Below are positions 8,638 through 17,566 of a stretch of DNA of 64,000 nt, piece after piece. The stretch lies in assembly GCF_900129865.1 (NCBI RefSeq), contig NZ_FQXD01000007.1, forward strand, positions 33,155 through 97,154, read 5' to 3'. Made by a program: the position numbers and the translations under genes. The notes beneath the pieces are model-generated. The model saw only the letters and a program-made list of their open reading frames with translations, was not told where the DNA came from and made no database searches. The number at the start of each line of letters is the position of its first letter. Position 1 is the first letter of the stretch. This DNA is from Virgibacillus chiguensis (lineage in GTDB: Bacteria; Bacillota; Bacilli; Bacillales; Amphibacillaceae).

Positions 8638-8919
8638 TTATTTAAAATAATCCTGAAAGATTTGGATAAATTCTTCTGGAGATGAATCCACTGTATATGT
8701 GTATACGCCTTGTAATGAGTGTAAATATAAAATTCCCCCTTGATTAGACACAGGGCGATAGGAAAAATCTAACACATTATCGATAGGAAACTCGCGTCTC
8801 TGTGTAACGACCTTATTCGTATACAAATATAACATCCGTTCCTGCTTGATATCCTCTTGCTGTAAACTCGATACTACTCTTTCCATTTTAAAGTAAGCTT
8901 GCTTTGCAATAAGGGTCAT
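8638..8919 (-). CDS. Small conserved hypothetical protein, possibly PH-like
   Basis: A 93-residue soluble protein of unknown role. After a short helix, alternating short strands (MLYLYTNKVV, FPIDNVLDFSYRP, GILYLHSLQGVYTYTV) and a final helix (PEEFIQIFQDYFK) look like a bacterial PH-type fold; this is judged from the pattern only. The ATG at 8919 was preferred to the TTG one codon upstream; AAGGAG lies 9 bases before the ATG. It stands alone and is divergent from the redox operon. Confidence 0.6.
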   Translation of the reverse strand: MTLIAKQAYFKMERVVSSLQQEDIKQERMLYLYTNKVVTQRREFPIDNVLDFSYRPVSNQGGILYLHSLQGVYTYTVDSSPEEFIQIFQDYFK

Positions 8920-9159
8920 CAAATCAGGCTCCTTTTAATAAGCTGTGTAAAGCATTATGTTATATCATAACTAATATAATAGTAACATAATTCATTCTTT
9001 TTCAGCTTTCTAACGATTTATTTCTTCTTCTGTTTCGAATTCCAATAACATATAAAGCGATATCTTTTGAACGAAACATCCATTTTTTCTCTTTCATCAA
9101 ACTTTCACATTTCTTATTTATACTATCATCAGATTCGTGTAAAATTTGGAGGAAAACAT

Positions 9160-9807
9160 ATGCCATCAACTACGGTGTTAATGAGCCTTGCAGCCAATAT
9201 CATCAGCTTTTCTGTTGGATTACTAGCGTACTACCTAAGTAGCAACCTGTCGAGTAAGGATAAACGAAAAAATGTAGAACAAATCATTTCTTATTTAATA
9301 AATCTCATTTTATTTATTTGGGTAGCTAAAATTATTTTACAATTGCCATTATTTCTCTCTGACCCAATTGCCGTTTTAGCATATCCAAGTGATGCCCAAG
9401 CTTTTTATCTTGCATTACTTTTATTAACCATACAAATGACGTACCAAGGTAAAAAAAGTGGCTTGCAGTTGCAAAACTTACTAATAAACGCCATTCCTGT
9501 CATATTGGTAGCTTCTTTTACTTACCAATTTATCGATATCGTTTGGCAAAATAATTCCTTAGCGTGGGGTAATTTTATCCTTATGTTGCTTCTTTTACTC
9601 ATCTATCTATTGGTTAAAGATAGAATGCAAAGCGCTATGCTTTTCCTATGCTTAACCGTCATTTGGACGATTGGGAAACTAATTCTTAGCTATGTACTAC
9701 CATTTACTACCATTTTCAGTTATATGATCCACCCACTTTTCTTTGTCATGATTGGGTTGATTCATATCTGTATATTTTTATTTAAACGAAAGAAGGTGTC
9801 TTCATGA
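9160..9807 (+). CDS. Six-segment integral membrane protein, first gene of redox operon
   Basis: A 215-residue hydrophobic protein with about six transmembrane segments and no recognised family. The ATG at 9160 has GGAGGAAAAC before it, whereas an upstream in-frame ATG lacks a ribosome binding site. It contains few polar motifs and only one cysteine (FLCLTV), so it is not itself a thiol oxidoreductase. Its stop overlaps the start of ccdA (ATGA-type), so the two are translationally coupled. Its job is likely connected with the CcdA/thioredoxin relay, perhaps as a scaffold or substrate partner. Confidence 0.75.
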   Translation: MPSTTVLMSLAANIISFSVGLLAYYLSSNLSSKDKRKNVEQIISYLINLILFIWVAKIILQLPLFLSDPIAVLAYPSDAQAFYLALLLLTIQMTYQGKKSGLQLQNLLINAIPVILVASFTYQFIDIVWQNNSLAWGNFILMLLLLLIYLLVKDRMQSAMLFLCLTVIWTIGKLILSYVLPFTTIFSYMIHPLFFVMIGLIHICIFLFKRKKVSS

Positions 9808-10547
9808 CAGCAGCAGCAGATTTAACCATATGGTTAGCGTTAGGAGCAGGAATGCTTTCTTTTCTTTCTCCTTGCACATTACCTATCTTTCCAGCCTATC
9901 TATCCTACATAACTGGAATGAGTGTGAAAGAATTAGAAACGAATAACAATGTAAAGATTAGAAGTAAGCTACTTATTCATGCGATTTTCTTTTTATTTGG
10001 CGTATCTCTCATATTTATTAGTCTCGGTATTGGTGTTTCTTTCTTGGGGCAATGGATTCAAGGGCTTTTAGCTGGAGAGTCTGGAGATTTCATTCAGCGA
10101 ATTGCCGGCATTTTCATTATTGTCATGGGCTTATTTGTTGGTGGCTGGTTAAAAATCACTTCCTTTATGAAAGAGAAACGATTTCGCTTTGCAAGTAAAC
10201 CGGTAGGATATTTAGGTACAGTGTTTGTAGGGATGGGGTTTGCAGCGGGTTGGACGCCATGTATTGGTCCTATTTTTGCGTCCATTTTAGTTGTCGCAGC
10301 AGCTAATCCGACACAGGGAGCTTGGTACACGATATTTTATGTCATCGGATTTGCACTTCCTTTTCTTATCCTTACTTTCTTTCTCGGTTCTACAAGATGG
10401 ATCGTTAAATATAGTGGAATTATTATGAAAATCGGTGGAGTTATCATGATTCTCATGGGTATTCTACTATTTACAGGCTTCATGCCACGAATTTCTGCGT
10501 TTTTATTAAACCTTGTTCAAGATACTTGGTTAACCAACCTAGGATAG
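9804..10547 (+). CDS. ccdA: CcdA/DsbD-type transmembrane thiol-disulfide carrier
   Basis: A 247-residue membrane protein of the CcdA family. It carries reducing equivalents from cytoplasmic thioredoxin across the membrane. Six helices are expected. The two redox cysteines lie in the conserved proline contexts SFLSPCTLPIFP (Cys24) and GWTPCIGP (Cys153). It overlaps the upstream membrane-protein gene by four bases and is followed after 12 bp by a membrane-anchored thioredoxin, its expected electron acceptor. Similar pairs serve cytochrome c maturation, spore cortex formation or methionine sulfoxide reductase; no such client gene is in this operon. Confidence 0.93.
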   Translation: MTAAADLTIWLALGAGMLSFLSPCTLPIFPAYLSYITGMSVKELETNNNVKIRSKLLIHAIFFLFGVSLIFISLGIGVSFLGQWIQGLLAGESGDFIQRIAGIFIIVMGLFVGGWLKITSFMKEKRFRFASKPVGYLGTVFVGMGFAAGWTPCIGPIFASILVVAAANPTQGAWYTIFYVIGFALPFLILTFFLGSTRWIVKYSGIIMKIGGVIMILMGILLFTGFMPRISAFLLNLVQDTWLTNLG

Positions 10548-10559
10548 GAGGAAAGTTTT

Positions 10560-11165
10560 ATGAAAAAAGCAATTTTAATCATCATTATAGTGGGCATGTT
10601 CTCTTGGGCGCTATACGATTTTGTATTTTCATCCAATGATACAGCAGAACAAGCAGATGCGCCGCCTGCTGGAAGTGGCAACCAAATTACTACACAAGAA
10701 AATCAAACAAGCGAGACAGAAAAAACAGGAGATTCCAGTGAAGTTGGCTTAGAAGTTGGCAATCTGGCTCCGGATTTCAATTTATCTACAATGGACGGAG
10801 ATACGATTCAATTATCGGAATTACGCGGTGAACGTGTAATGGTGAATTTTTGGGCTACGTGGTGCCCGCCTTGCCGTGCTGAGATGCCAGATATGCAAAA
10901 ATTCTATGATGATAAGGATATAAATATTTTGGCAATTAACTTAACAGAAACAGAAAGTGATTTAATGACGATCCAGAACTTTGTCTCTGATTTTGAGCTT
11001 ACATTTCCCATTTTAAAAGACGAAAATACAGAAGTTGCAAATGCGTACCAAATACAGCCTATCCCGACCACTTTTATGGTCGACAGTAATGGCATTATTC
11101 AATACAAAGCATTTGGTGCAATGAATTATGATTTAATGGTACAAGAGTTTGAAAAAATGGAGTAA
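10560..11165 (+). CDS. Membrane-anchored thioredoxin-like protein (TlpA/ResA type)
   Basis: A 201-residue extracytoplasmic thioredoxin. An N-terminal hydrophobic anchor (residues 4-20) and a polar Ser/Thr/Gln/Glu linker (25-62) lead into the domain. The redox centre is WCPPC with cysteines at 102 and 105, preceded by VNFWAT, and the cis-proline loop is IPTTFMV. It takes electrons from CcdA and should reduce disulfides outside the membrane. ResA, StoA and Etrx-type proteins share this design and cannot be separated by sequence alone here. AGGAGGAAAG lies before the ATG. A fragment of the 265-bp repeat follows the stop. Confidence 0.9.
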   Translation: MKKAILIIIIVGMFSWALYDFVFSSNDTAEQADAPPAGSGNQITTQENQTSETEKTGDSSEVGLEVGNLAPDFNLSTMDGDTIQLSELRGERVMVNFWATWCPPCRAEMPDMQKFYDDKDINILAINLTETESDLMTIQNFVSDFELTFPILKDENTEVANAYQIQPIPTTFMVDSNGIIQYKAFGAMNYDLMVQEFEKME

Positions 11166-11186
11166 AGAAAGCTGTACGAAACAAAT

Positions 11187-11243
11187 AGAACAAAGGCTCA
11201 GGGCACCCGGTTAGCAACGTAGCGACTGGAACGAATCAAATCA
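11187..11243 (+). repeat. Fragment of the 265-bp dispersed repeat
   Basis: It matches only the first 55 or so bases of the copies at 17567 and 44824: the AGAACAAAGGCTC start, a GTTAGCAACGTAGCGA block and TGGAACGAATCAA. After that the match ends abruptly. Confidence 0.75.
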
Positions 11244-11334
11244 AGATCACTTCAAAGTAATTTCTTTCTCTAACGGCAGCTTTCTAGTATCACTTTTCCC
11301 ATCAACTGCGTTACACTAAGGTTGAGGTGAGATC

Positions 11335-12024
11335 ATGAAGCAAACCATTATGATCGTTGAAGATGATAAAATGATACGGAATCTAGTACGCATATATTTA
11401 GAGAAAAATGGATACGTTGTTGTAGAAGCAGCAGATGGAGAGGAAGCGAAAGCTATATTTATAAAACACCTCCCGTGCCTCATCATCCTCGATTTAATGC
11501 TTCCGAAAGTAAGTGGTGAGGAGTTTTGTGAATGGGTAAAACAACAAGAAAACGGCGAAGTTTCTATTATTATGCTTTCTGCTAAGACAAGTATTGAAGA
11601 TAGAATAGCAGGACTAAAAATTGGGGCAGACGACTATATGACAAAGCCATTTGATGCGAATGAACTGATAGCACACGTGGAAGCAGTATTGCGACGTACA
11701 GGGAGTTACTGCCAAAAAATAGTCTATGATGGACTTTGCATTAAGCCGCGAAAAGGAGAGGTATGGCTTCATAATAAGTCCATACAGCTAACTAATTTTG
11801 AGTTTAATCTTCTCTATCTGTTTATGCAACATCCAAATAACGTTTTATCGCGAGAGCAACTTGTTACAGAACTCTACCCTAACGCAGAGAGTACGGTATT
11901 AGACCGAACCATTGATGCACATATTAAGAAACTGCGGGAAAAAATTGAAGAAGAACCAGCGAAGCCAAAACGGATTCAAACCGTTCGTGGAATGGGGTAT
12001 AAATTTGTCCAAAATTCATCGTAA
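11335..12024 (+). CDS. OmpR/PhoB-family response regulator
   Basis: A 229-residue regulator. The receiver domain (1-120) has the acidic pair ED10-D11, phospho-acceptor D53 (IILDLMLP) and K104 (TKPFD). A winged-helix DNA-binding domain (about 130-226) ends in VRGMGYKF. It overlaps the histidine kinase gene that follows. It lies 170 bp after the redox operon on the same strand, so it may control that operon or respond to thiol or envelope stress, but nothing in the DNA proves this. Confidence 0.92.
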   Translation: MKQTIMIVEDDKMIRNLVRIYLEKNGYVVVEAADGEEAKAIFIKHLPCLIILDLMLPKVSGEEFCEWVKQQENGEVSIIMLSAKTSIEDRIAGLKIGADDYMTKPFDANELIAHVEAVLRRTGSYCQKIVYDGLCIKPRKGEVWLHNKSIQLTNFEFNLLYLFMQHPNNVLSREQLVTELYPNAESTVLDRTIDAHIKKLREKIEEEPAKPKRIQTVRGMGYKFVQNSS

Positions 12025-13096
12025 ACTCATAAACTTGGCGCCCGTCAGCTTTCTATGGCGATTAACTTTTTTACATTTCTTTGTCATTGGTGTCGCTTTA
12101 TGGATTAGCGGTTGGGCTTTATATAATACGGCTTGTTTTTTAGCTGCTGGGGTAGGAAACCTCGATGAACTACGACAACAGCAATTTAACCAAACGTTGT
12201 TAAATTATGTTTGGATATTTGTTATCATCGCCATCGTTGTCGCTTCTATTTTATATTATTATCTATCTAAAAAATTATTACAGCCTATTCATGCATTGAT
12301 GGAAGCAACCCAATTACTACAAACTGGAAAATACCCAGACCCTATTCCCGTTTCCCGAAATGATGAAATTGGGCAACTTGTACAGCAATACAATCAACTC
12401 ATGGATCAACTGAACCGTAATGAAACAGATCGAAAGAAGCTTGTTTCCGACATCTCCCATGAATTTCGTACACCGTTATCTAATCTTAATGGGTATCTGT
12501 CTGCATTGAAGTCAGGTGACATAGAGGGGAATCAAGCGTTATTTGTAGCGCTTTATCAAGAATCACAGCGTCTTACTTCCATGCTAGACCAATTTGATCT
12601 GTTAAAGCAATGGGACTATACGAACGCAAGCACTTACAACCGCAAAGAAATGCAGGCAGTAAAACCACTTCTGGAGCAATGCGTTTCTATGTTCCATTGG
12701 ACACTAAAACAAACGGGGATCAAATTGGAACTACAAGCGGAAGTAGCAGATGTATATGTCCACGCAGAAGGAATGCAGCAAGTCATAAGTAATCTCTTAG
12801 ACAATGCGATTCAATACTATAAAGGGAAAGGGTCTATTCGTATTACCGGACAAAAACAAAATAACGGCTATTATATTGCTGTTTCCGGACCTAGTGAACC
12901 AATCCCAAGCCAAGAAAGAGAATTGATTTTCCAACGATTTTATCGTCTTGAATCCTCCCGCAGTAGAGACACAGGCGGAGCTGGACTAGGACTTGCCATT
13001 ACGAAAGAAATTATCGACCAGCACGATGGAAGTATTCAAATAGATACGGTGCAGGATCGAAATATTTTTACGGTTAAGCTTCCAATCCATGCTTAA
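12005..13096 (+). CDS. Sensor histidine kinase (HAMP, HisKA, HATPase)
   Basis: A 363-residue membrane sensor kinase when started at TTG 12005, which lies 8 bases after GGGG and just inside the regulator's end. Two transmembrane helices (about 17-40 and 68-88) enclose a very short extracytoplasmic loop of about 28 residues, so the signal is probably sensed in or near the membrane. HAMP spans about 89-142. The phospho-accepting His152 is in SDISHEFRTPLSN, and the ATP-binding N and G boxes (NLLDNA, GAGLGLAI) are intact. It is the cognate partner of the overlapping response regulator. Confidence 0.9.
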   Translation: MSKIHRKLINLAPVSFLWRLTFLHFFVIGVALWISGWALYNTACFLAAGVGNLDELRQQQFNQTLLNYVWIFVIIAIVVASILYYYLSKKLLQPIHALMEATQLLQTGKYPDPIPVSRNDEIGQLVQQYNQLMDQLNRNETDRKKLVSDISHEFRTPLSNLNGYLSALKSGDIEGNQALFVALYQESQRLTSMLDQFDLLKQWDYTNASTYNRKEMQAVKPLLEQCVSMFHWTLKQTGIKLELQAEVADVYVHAEGMQQVISNLLDNAIQYYKGKGSIRITGQKQNNGYYIAVSGPSEPIPSQERELIFQRFYRLESSRSRDTGGAGLGLAITKEIIDQHDGSIQIDTVQDRNIFTVKLPIHA

Positions 13097-13105
13097 ATAG
13101 AGGAG

Positions 13106-13150
13106 TTTTTCTTATACTATAAACTTTAAACTTTTATACTCACCTATAGT
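13106..13150. repeat. Short dispersed AT-rich motif (TTCTTATACTATAAAC family)
   Basis: TTTTTCTTATACTATAAAC, then TTTAAACTTTTATACTCACCTATAG. Closely similar strings occur at about 30448-30491 and 48583-48620, each time beside a gene-end hairpin. Confidence 0.6.
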
Positions 13151-13200
13151 GCAAAACGAAGGCTTTTACTACTTCTTCATACCTAAGCCTTCGTTTTGTT
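13151..13200 (+). terminator. Strong terminator after the histidine kinase
   Basis: CAAAACGAAGGCTT and AAGCCTTCGTTTTG form a 14-bp perfect stem. The plus strand carries T residues in the stem end (GTTTTGTT). It may serve both this operon and the convergent ars operon. Confidence 0.8.
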
Positions 13201-13329
13201 AGGTAATGCGCTAAAACAAATAAACTGTACAACACCTTACTCCTTACGCCCTCACCATTGCCGTTTCTCATTCCATCCCGCATTCCTTATTTCTAATGTT
13301 TCGTTCTAGAATTTATCAATGAATGTAAC

Positions 13330-13758
13330 TTAATCGTTTGCTTCTATTTTCGCAAATTGTTTGATACGAGCGCCTATTTCATCTCGCACTCGTTGGAAAA
13401 CGAAGCCTTTCTCTGTTTCGCTTCCTTCTGCCTTTGCTGGGTCAACAAATCCCCAATGCGCATGTGTCACATGTGGCGGTATTGTTGGGCAATTATCTTT
13501 GGCATCGCCACAAAGAGTGACAACCAAATAGGCGCGATGAATGAGATCTAAATCGATGATATCTGAAGTTTGGGAAGAAATATCAACCCCCACTTCTTGC
13601 ATTGCTTTTACAGCTTTCGGATTTAGCCCATGTGCCTCCAATCCAGCACTTTTTACTTCCCATTCTTTCTCATCAAGATAATATTTCGCCCATCCTTCCG
13701 CCATTTGGCTTCTGCAACTGTTTCCTGTACATAAAAAATATACCAATTTTTTCTTCAT
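13330..13758 (-). CDS. arsC: Arsenate reductase, thioredoxin-coupled
   Basis: A 142-residue low-molecular-weight-phosphatase-fold arsenate reductase. It reduces As(V) to As(III) in the cytoplasm for export by ArsB. The P-loop CTGNSCRS starts at Cys10. The disulfide-relay cysteines are Cys83 and Cys90 ([11 protein letters not shown]), and FVDPAKAEG carries the acid residue near the C-terminus. This Cys10/Cys83/Cys90 set is that of thioredoxin-linked ArsC as in Staphylococcus pI258 and Bacillus. It is the last gene of arsR-arsB-arsC and follows arsB by 13 bp. Confidence 0.95.
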   Translation of the reverse strand: MKKKLVYFLCTGNSCRSQMAEGWAKYYLDEKEWEVKSAGLEAHGLNPKAVKAMQEVGVDISSQTSDIIDLDLIHRAYLVVTLCGDAKDNCPTIPPHVTHAHWGFVDPAKAEGSETEKGFVFQRVRDEIGARIKQFAKIEAND

Positions 13759-13771
13759 TATATCGAACTCC

Positions 13772-15070
13772 TTACCATAGTAATAGACTTATATAAAGCC
13801 CTGTTAATGTTATGAGTAGGATAGGAATGGTTAATACGATTCCCGTCTTTAAATACGTACCCCATGAAATTTTTATCCCTTTTTGTGCCAACACATGAAG
13901 CCATAACAATGTTGCTAAAGAACCAATTGGGGTAATCTTTGGACCCAGATCAGAACCAATAACATTAGCGTAGACTAAAGCTTCACGAATCACACCAGAT
14001 GTATTCGTCTCCGCTATGGCAAGCGCATCAATCATGACTGTCGGCATATTATTCATGATGGACGATAAGATAGCCGCTATTCCCCCCATCGTCATTGTTG
14101 CTACAAATAACCCTTGATCTGCACTTACTTGTATCGCTGTTGCTAGTAGATCGGTGAGCCCTGCATTTCGCAAGCCATATACAACAACGTACATCCCAAT
14201 AGAAAAAAATACGATATTCCACGGTGCACTCTTTACGATGGCTGCTGTATGAATCGCTTTACTTTTTCGAGCCAATATAAGAAAAACGATAGCAATCGCT
14301 CCAGCTACAATAGAAACAGGAATGCCAATAAACTCGCTTGCGAAATAACCAATTAATAGTACTGTCAGCACATACCAAGATAGGCGAAACAATCTCTTGT
14401 CTTGAATTGCCTCTTTTGGTTGCTTCAGTTGATCAAGCGAATAAGTACGAGGAATACTTTTTCGAAAATAAACAAATAGTATGCTGATGGTTGCAATAAG
14501 TGAAACGAGATTGGGTAACCACATCCTAAATGCATACGCTGCAAAACCAATATCAAAAAAGTCAGCAGATACAATGTTGACTAGATTACTTACGACAAAT
14601 GGCAAGGATGTCGTATCTGCAATAAATCCACTCGCTATAACAAATGGAAAAATCATTTTTTCTTGAAAATGCAAGTGACGTACCATCGCTAATACAATCG
14701 GAGTTAGTATTAAAGCAGCACCGTCATTAGCAAATAATGCCGCAACGATAGACCCTAAAATGCTAACGTAGACAAACATTTTTACGCCATTCCCTTTAGC
14801 CATTTTAGCCATATGTAAGGAGGCCCATTCAAATAGCCCAATTTCATCTAGAACAAGAGAAATTAGAATAATTGCAATAAAGGCAAACGTTGCATTCCAG
14901 ACAATGTTCGTTACTTCAAGTACATCTTGTAGATCTACTACTCCTAAGATGAAGGCTAATACCGCTCCGCCACATGCAGACCAACCTATAGACAGCCCTT
15001 TAGGCTGCCAAATGACAAATACTAAAGTAACGATAAATAGACTCAATGCTAGTAAAATCGATGATGACAA
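13772..15070 (-). CDS. arsB: Arsenite efflux membrane protein ArsB
   Basis: A 432-residue, 12-segment transporter of the ArsB/NhaD superfamily that extrudes arsenite or antimonite. The family's segments [17 protein letters not shown] and the later [12 protein letters not shown], with paired Asn residues in broken helices, are clear. The length matches ArsB (about 430). It lies 13 bp after arsR and 13 bp before arsC on the minus strand; an operon is certain in layout. Confidence 0.95.
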   Translation of the reverse strand: MSSSILLALSLFIVTLVFVIWQPKGLSIGWSACGGAVLAFILGVVDLQDVLEVTNIVWNATFAFIAIILISLVLDEIGLFEWASLHMAKMAKGNGVKMFVYVSILGSIVAALFANDGAALILTPIVLAMVRHLHFQEKMIFPFVIASGFIADTTSLPFVVSNLVNIVSADFFDIGFAAYAFRMWLPNLVSLIATISILFVYFRKSIPRTYSLDQLKQPKEAIQDKRLFRLSWYVLTVLLIGYFASEFIGIPVSIVAGAIAIVFLILARKSKAIHTAAIVKSAPWNIVFFSIGMYVVVYGLRNAGLTDLLATAIQVSADQGLFVATMTMGGIAAILSSIMNNMPTVMIDALAIAETNTSGVIREALVYANVIGSDLGPKITPIGSLATLLWLHVLAQKGIKISWGTYLKTGIVLTIPILLITLTGLYISLLLW

Positions 15071-15083
15071 AATAAATTACCTC

Positions 15084-15434
15084 CTAAGACGAACAGTGCA
15101 AACCCCCTTTTTGTTGCACTGCTTTCAGTTTCGTTCCTTGATCAGGGAGCTGTTGCAAAATTGTCTGTACCATAGGAAAATCGTTACTTTCTTCATTCAA
15201 AGCATAATACGTCCACTGCCCTCTTTTTTCTTCTTGTACTAAACCAGCATCTCTTAACTTGCGTAAATGTTGACTAATAGAAGGCTGACTTACTTGAAAT
15301 ATTTCCACCAGTTCACACACACAACACTCTCGGTACTCTAAAATTTTCATTATCGTCAACCTTGTGCGATCTGCTAACAATTTAAACACCACCGTGGCAC
15401 GCTCTAGATCCCAAATTGATTTATCCAACTTCAT
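15084..15434 (-). CDS. arsR: Arsenical-responsive repressor ArsR
   Basis: A 116-residue ArsR/SmtB winged-helix repressor. The metalloid site at the start of helix 3 is ECCVCEL, with Cys37, Cys38 and Cys40. The recognition helix is QPSISQHLRKL, and the wing RGQWTYYAL follows. Binding As(III) or Sb(III) releases DNA and induces arsB and arsC. AAAGGTGG precedes the ATG, and a perfect inverted repeat 14 bp upstream is the likely operator. Confidence 0.95.
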   Translation of the reverse strand: MKLDKSIWDLERATVVFKLLADRTRLTIMKILEYRECCVCELVEIFQVSQPSISQHLRKLRDAGLVQEEKRGQWTYYALNEESNDFPMVQTILQQLPDQGTKLKAVQQKGGLHCSS

Positions 15435-15447
15435 TTCACCACCTTTA

Positions 15448-15471
15448 ATAAGTATATAATAATATACTTAT
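15448..15471 (-). promoter_or_regulatory. arsR: Candidate ArsR operator
   Basis: ATAAGTATA and TATACTTAT are perfect 9-bp arms around TAATAA, directly upstream of arsR. The AT-rich spacing overlaps a plausible -10 region (TATTATATA on the minus strand). Binding is inferred from position. Confidence 0.65.
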
Positions 15472-15541
15472 ATGGAGAATGCAATTAAAGGAGGAAGTGT
15501 TTACATCCCCCTTTGAAATTAGCTCTTACTGCCTATTTGTG

Positions 15542-15802
15542 TTATCTACTTTTCACAAGCAACTGCACTGCTTCCTGAATTAATTCGTCGGTGTTGCCAC
15601 CTTTTTCTTGTTCTTCACGGATACAACGCTCTAAATTTTGACTAACAATTAATGCCGCTGTGCGATCGATAGCATTTCTAGCTGCTGACATTTGTGCAAC
15701 AACCTCACGACAATCTTTGTTTTGCTCCATCATTCGTTGCAATCCTCTGATTTGTCCCTCTATTCGTTTCATTCGATTAATAACTTTTGTATCGTATTCC
15801 AC
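15542..15802 (-). CDS. cstR: CsoR-family repressor of the persulfide-sensing CstR type
   Basis: An 86-residue all-helical DUF156 repressor when started at the GTG that follows GGAGGAG; an upstream ATG would add 16 residues unlike the family. Cys31 (KDCREV) and Cys60 (LERCIRE) are present, but the His that completes the copper site in CsoR is replaced by Asn56. A Cys31/Cys60 pair without that His is the CstR pattern, which senses sulfane sulfur by crosslinking the two cysteines. Its usual targets (rhodanese, persulfide dioxygenase, sulfite exporter) are not in the window. It sits upstream of the ars operon on the same strand. Confidence 0.75.
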   Translation of the reverse strand: MEYDTKVINRMKRIEGQIRGLQRMMEQNKDCREVVAQMSAARNAIDRTAALIVSQNLERCIREEQEKGGNTDELIQEAVQLLVKSR

Positions 15803-15885
15803 TTTTGCTCCTCCTCCACGATAGTTTGCAGTGTAATTACTAGCAAGCAAGATTTTCTACTAAAGAACGAATAAAAGCTTTCTAG

Positions 15886-17136
15886 TTATACTTTACTTCC
15901 TTCATCTGTTTTCACGTTTTTCAATATTTGTACCCGTTTAATCATACGTTCGTCGACTTCTAAGATGCGATACGTTAATTGGTCATCTTGAAATTCTTCT
16001 CCTTCATGAGGAAAACGATGCATTTTTTTTAACAGGTAACCAGCCAAAATATCCTCATCATCTATAATGTTTATGTGAAAAATAGTATTTAGTCGATGCA
16101 AGGAAATTTTGCCATTACAAATAATTTCCTTATCTGTCACTTTTTCCACAAGCGGTTCATTACCTCGGTCGGTTTCATCCTCGATTTCTAATCCAATTAA
16201 AAGTTCAATAATATCTTCCTGTGTAATAATACCTTCTGTTCCACCATATTCATCTAACACAATTGCCATATGCTTTTTTTCTTGGATCATTTTGCGAAAA
16301 ACCCAATCTACAGCGTGGAATTCAAACACGATCAATGGATTCATATCACTAAAAGATTCGAGTGATTTATCTGGTTCCATCGACCATGACAACAAATATT
16401 TTGAATGAAAGACACCTATTATCATATCGATATCCGCTTCATAAATAGGGTATCGTGTGAAGGGGTTTTGAATGGCTATGTTACGTACTTCCTCAAAATC
16501 CGAATCACTAGGTAGTGCTACAATATCAACTCTTGGCGTTTTTAAGGCGTCCTTTACATTTAAATTACTAAACTCAAGCACACCTTTAATCCGATGTGAT
16601 TCATCCTGCTTGAATATCCCTTCTGTACGCGCAAGATCAACCATTGCTCTGATTTCATCTCGAGACACCGATGCATCCGATTCTTGACCTTTTGATAAAT
16701 ATTTAATAATAAACCCTGTGATGGCATTTAGTAACATCGTTAACGGTCGAAAAATGAAAACAACAGCTCGAATTACGGGGTAAACAATGTAGGCGATCCG
16801 ATCAGGAAACGCAGCTGCCACAGATTTTGGTATTACCTCTGCAAAAATGATAATCGTAATGGTCAATATAGCAGATGCAATCCCGACATTCACTCCGTAT
16901 TCCATTGCGACTATGGTTACCAATGTAGGCAAAAGAATATTTGCAATATTATTCCCAATTAATATTGACGTAATAAATTGCTCGGGTTTTGAAACTAATT
17001 GAAGCAATTTATCCGCCCGTTTATCATCATGACTTGCTTTTGTTTGTAATTTCATTTTATTTGCGGCAGTTAAAGCTGTCTCACTACCAGAGAAGAAAAA
17101 TGATACGAATAATAAAGCAATGATCGCAATGATCAC
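15886..17136 (-). CDS. CNNM/CorC-type membrane protein with CBS pair and transporter-associated domain
   Basis: A 416-residue protein of the HlyC/CorC (CNNM) family, linked in Bacillus (YhdP/MpfA type) to Mg2+ or Co2+ efflux. Order: DUF21 membrane domain with the leading SGSETALTAAN motif and about four helices (1-150), a pair of CBS domains (about 190-320), and a C-terminal CorC_HlyC domain (about 335-410). It is single-copy and on its own transcript, facing the ars cluster. The name hemolysin often attached to this family is historical. Confidence 0.88.
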   Translation of the reverse strand: MIIAIIALLFVSFFFSGSETALTAANKMKLQTKASHDDKRADKLLQLVSKPEQFITSILIGNNIANILLPTLVTIVAMEYGVNVGIASAILTITIIIFAEVIPKSVAAAFPDRIAYIVYPVIRAVVFIFRPLTMLLNAITGFIIKYLSKGQESDASVSRDEIRAMVDLARTEGIFKQDESHRIKGVLEFSNLNVKDALKTPRVDIVALPSDSDFEEVRNIAIQNPFTRYPIYEADIDMIIGVFHSKYLLSWSMEPDKSLESFSDMNPLIVFEFHAVDWVFRKMIQEKKHMAIVLDEYGGTEGIITQEDIIELLIGLEIEDETDRGNEPLVEKVTDKEIICNGKISLHRLNTIFHINIIDDEDILAGYLLKKMHRFPHEGEEFQDDQLTYRILEVDERMIKRVQILKNVKTDEGSKV

Positions 17137-17566
17137 CTTTATATGCCCCCTTATGTATGCAAAATAACTAATTTTTACTAGCGTTTGTATATCTTCTTTC
17201 TATCATACATGGATTTTAACGGAATATAAAGTCATACTATACATGATGGAGTAATTGTTTTTCCTTTTTATGGAATCACCGATAACAAACCTATTATTCT
17301 TAATAAACAATGGGCTAATACAATTTCTATTTGCAGTAAAAAATATGATATGATAATTAGGCGCCATTTTTTGACTTTGGAAAAAATAAGGGTAATTCAG
17401 TTCTCCACTGCTAAAAAAAGCAAGCATCATTCAGTAAAAGAGCAGGCTTCCTCACAAGGATGGCTTATTACTTCAAATTTATACAGTGAAATTTCAATGC
17501 GTGGACTTTTTCTTTTATTCCACAAGGATTGTTTAATAGCCCAAGGGTATAACCCGGAGGCCTCTT
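17137..17566. other. Gene-free stretch before the repeat
   Basis: No credible gene, riboswitch fold or operator was recognised. Reading frames here lack ribosome binding sites and do not resemble proteins. Together with the two repeats that follow it makes an 890-bp non-coding block. Confidence 0.4.

Noticed and set aside
11912..12004. Longer N-terminus for the histidine kinase
   Set aside because: The extra 31 codons lie inside the response regulator in another frame and do not look like a kinase N-terminus; TTG 12005 gives a normal membrane start.
17137..17566. Mg-responsive riboswitch for the CNNM protein
   Set aside because: The stretch upstream of the gene was read for long paired domains of the M-box type; none could be assembled by eye.
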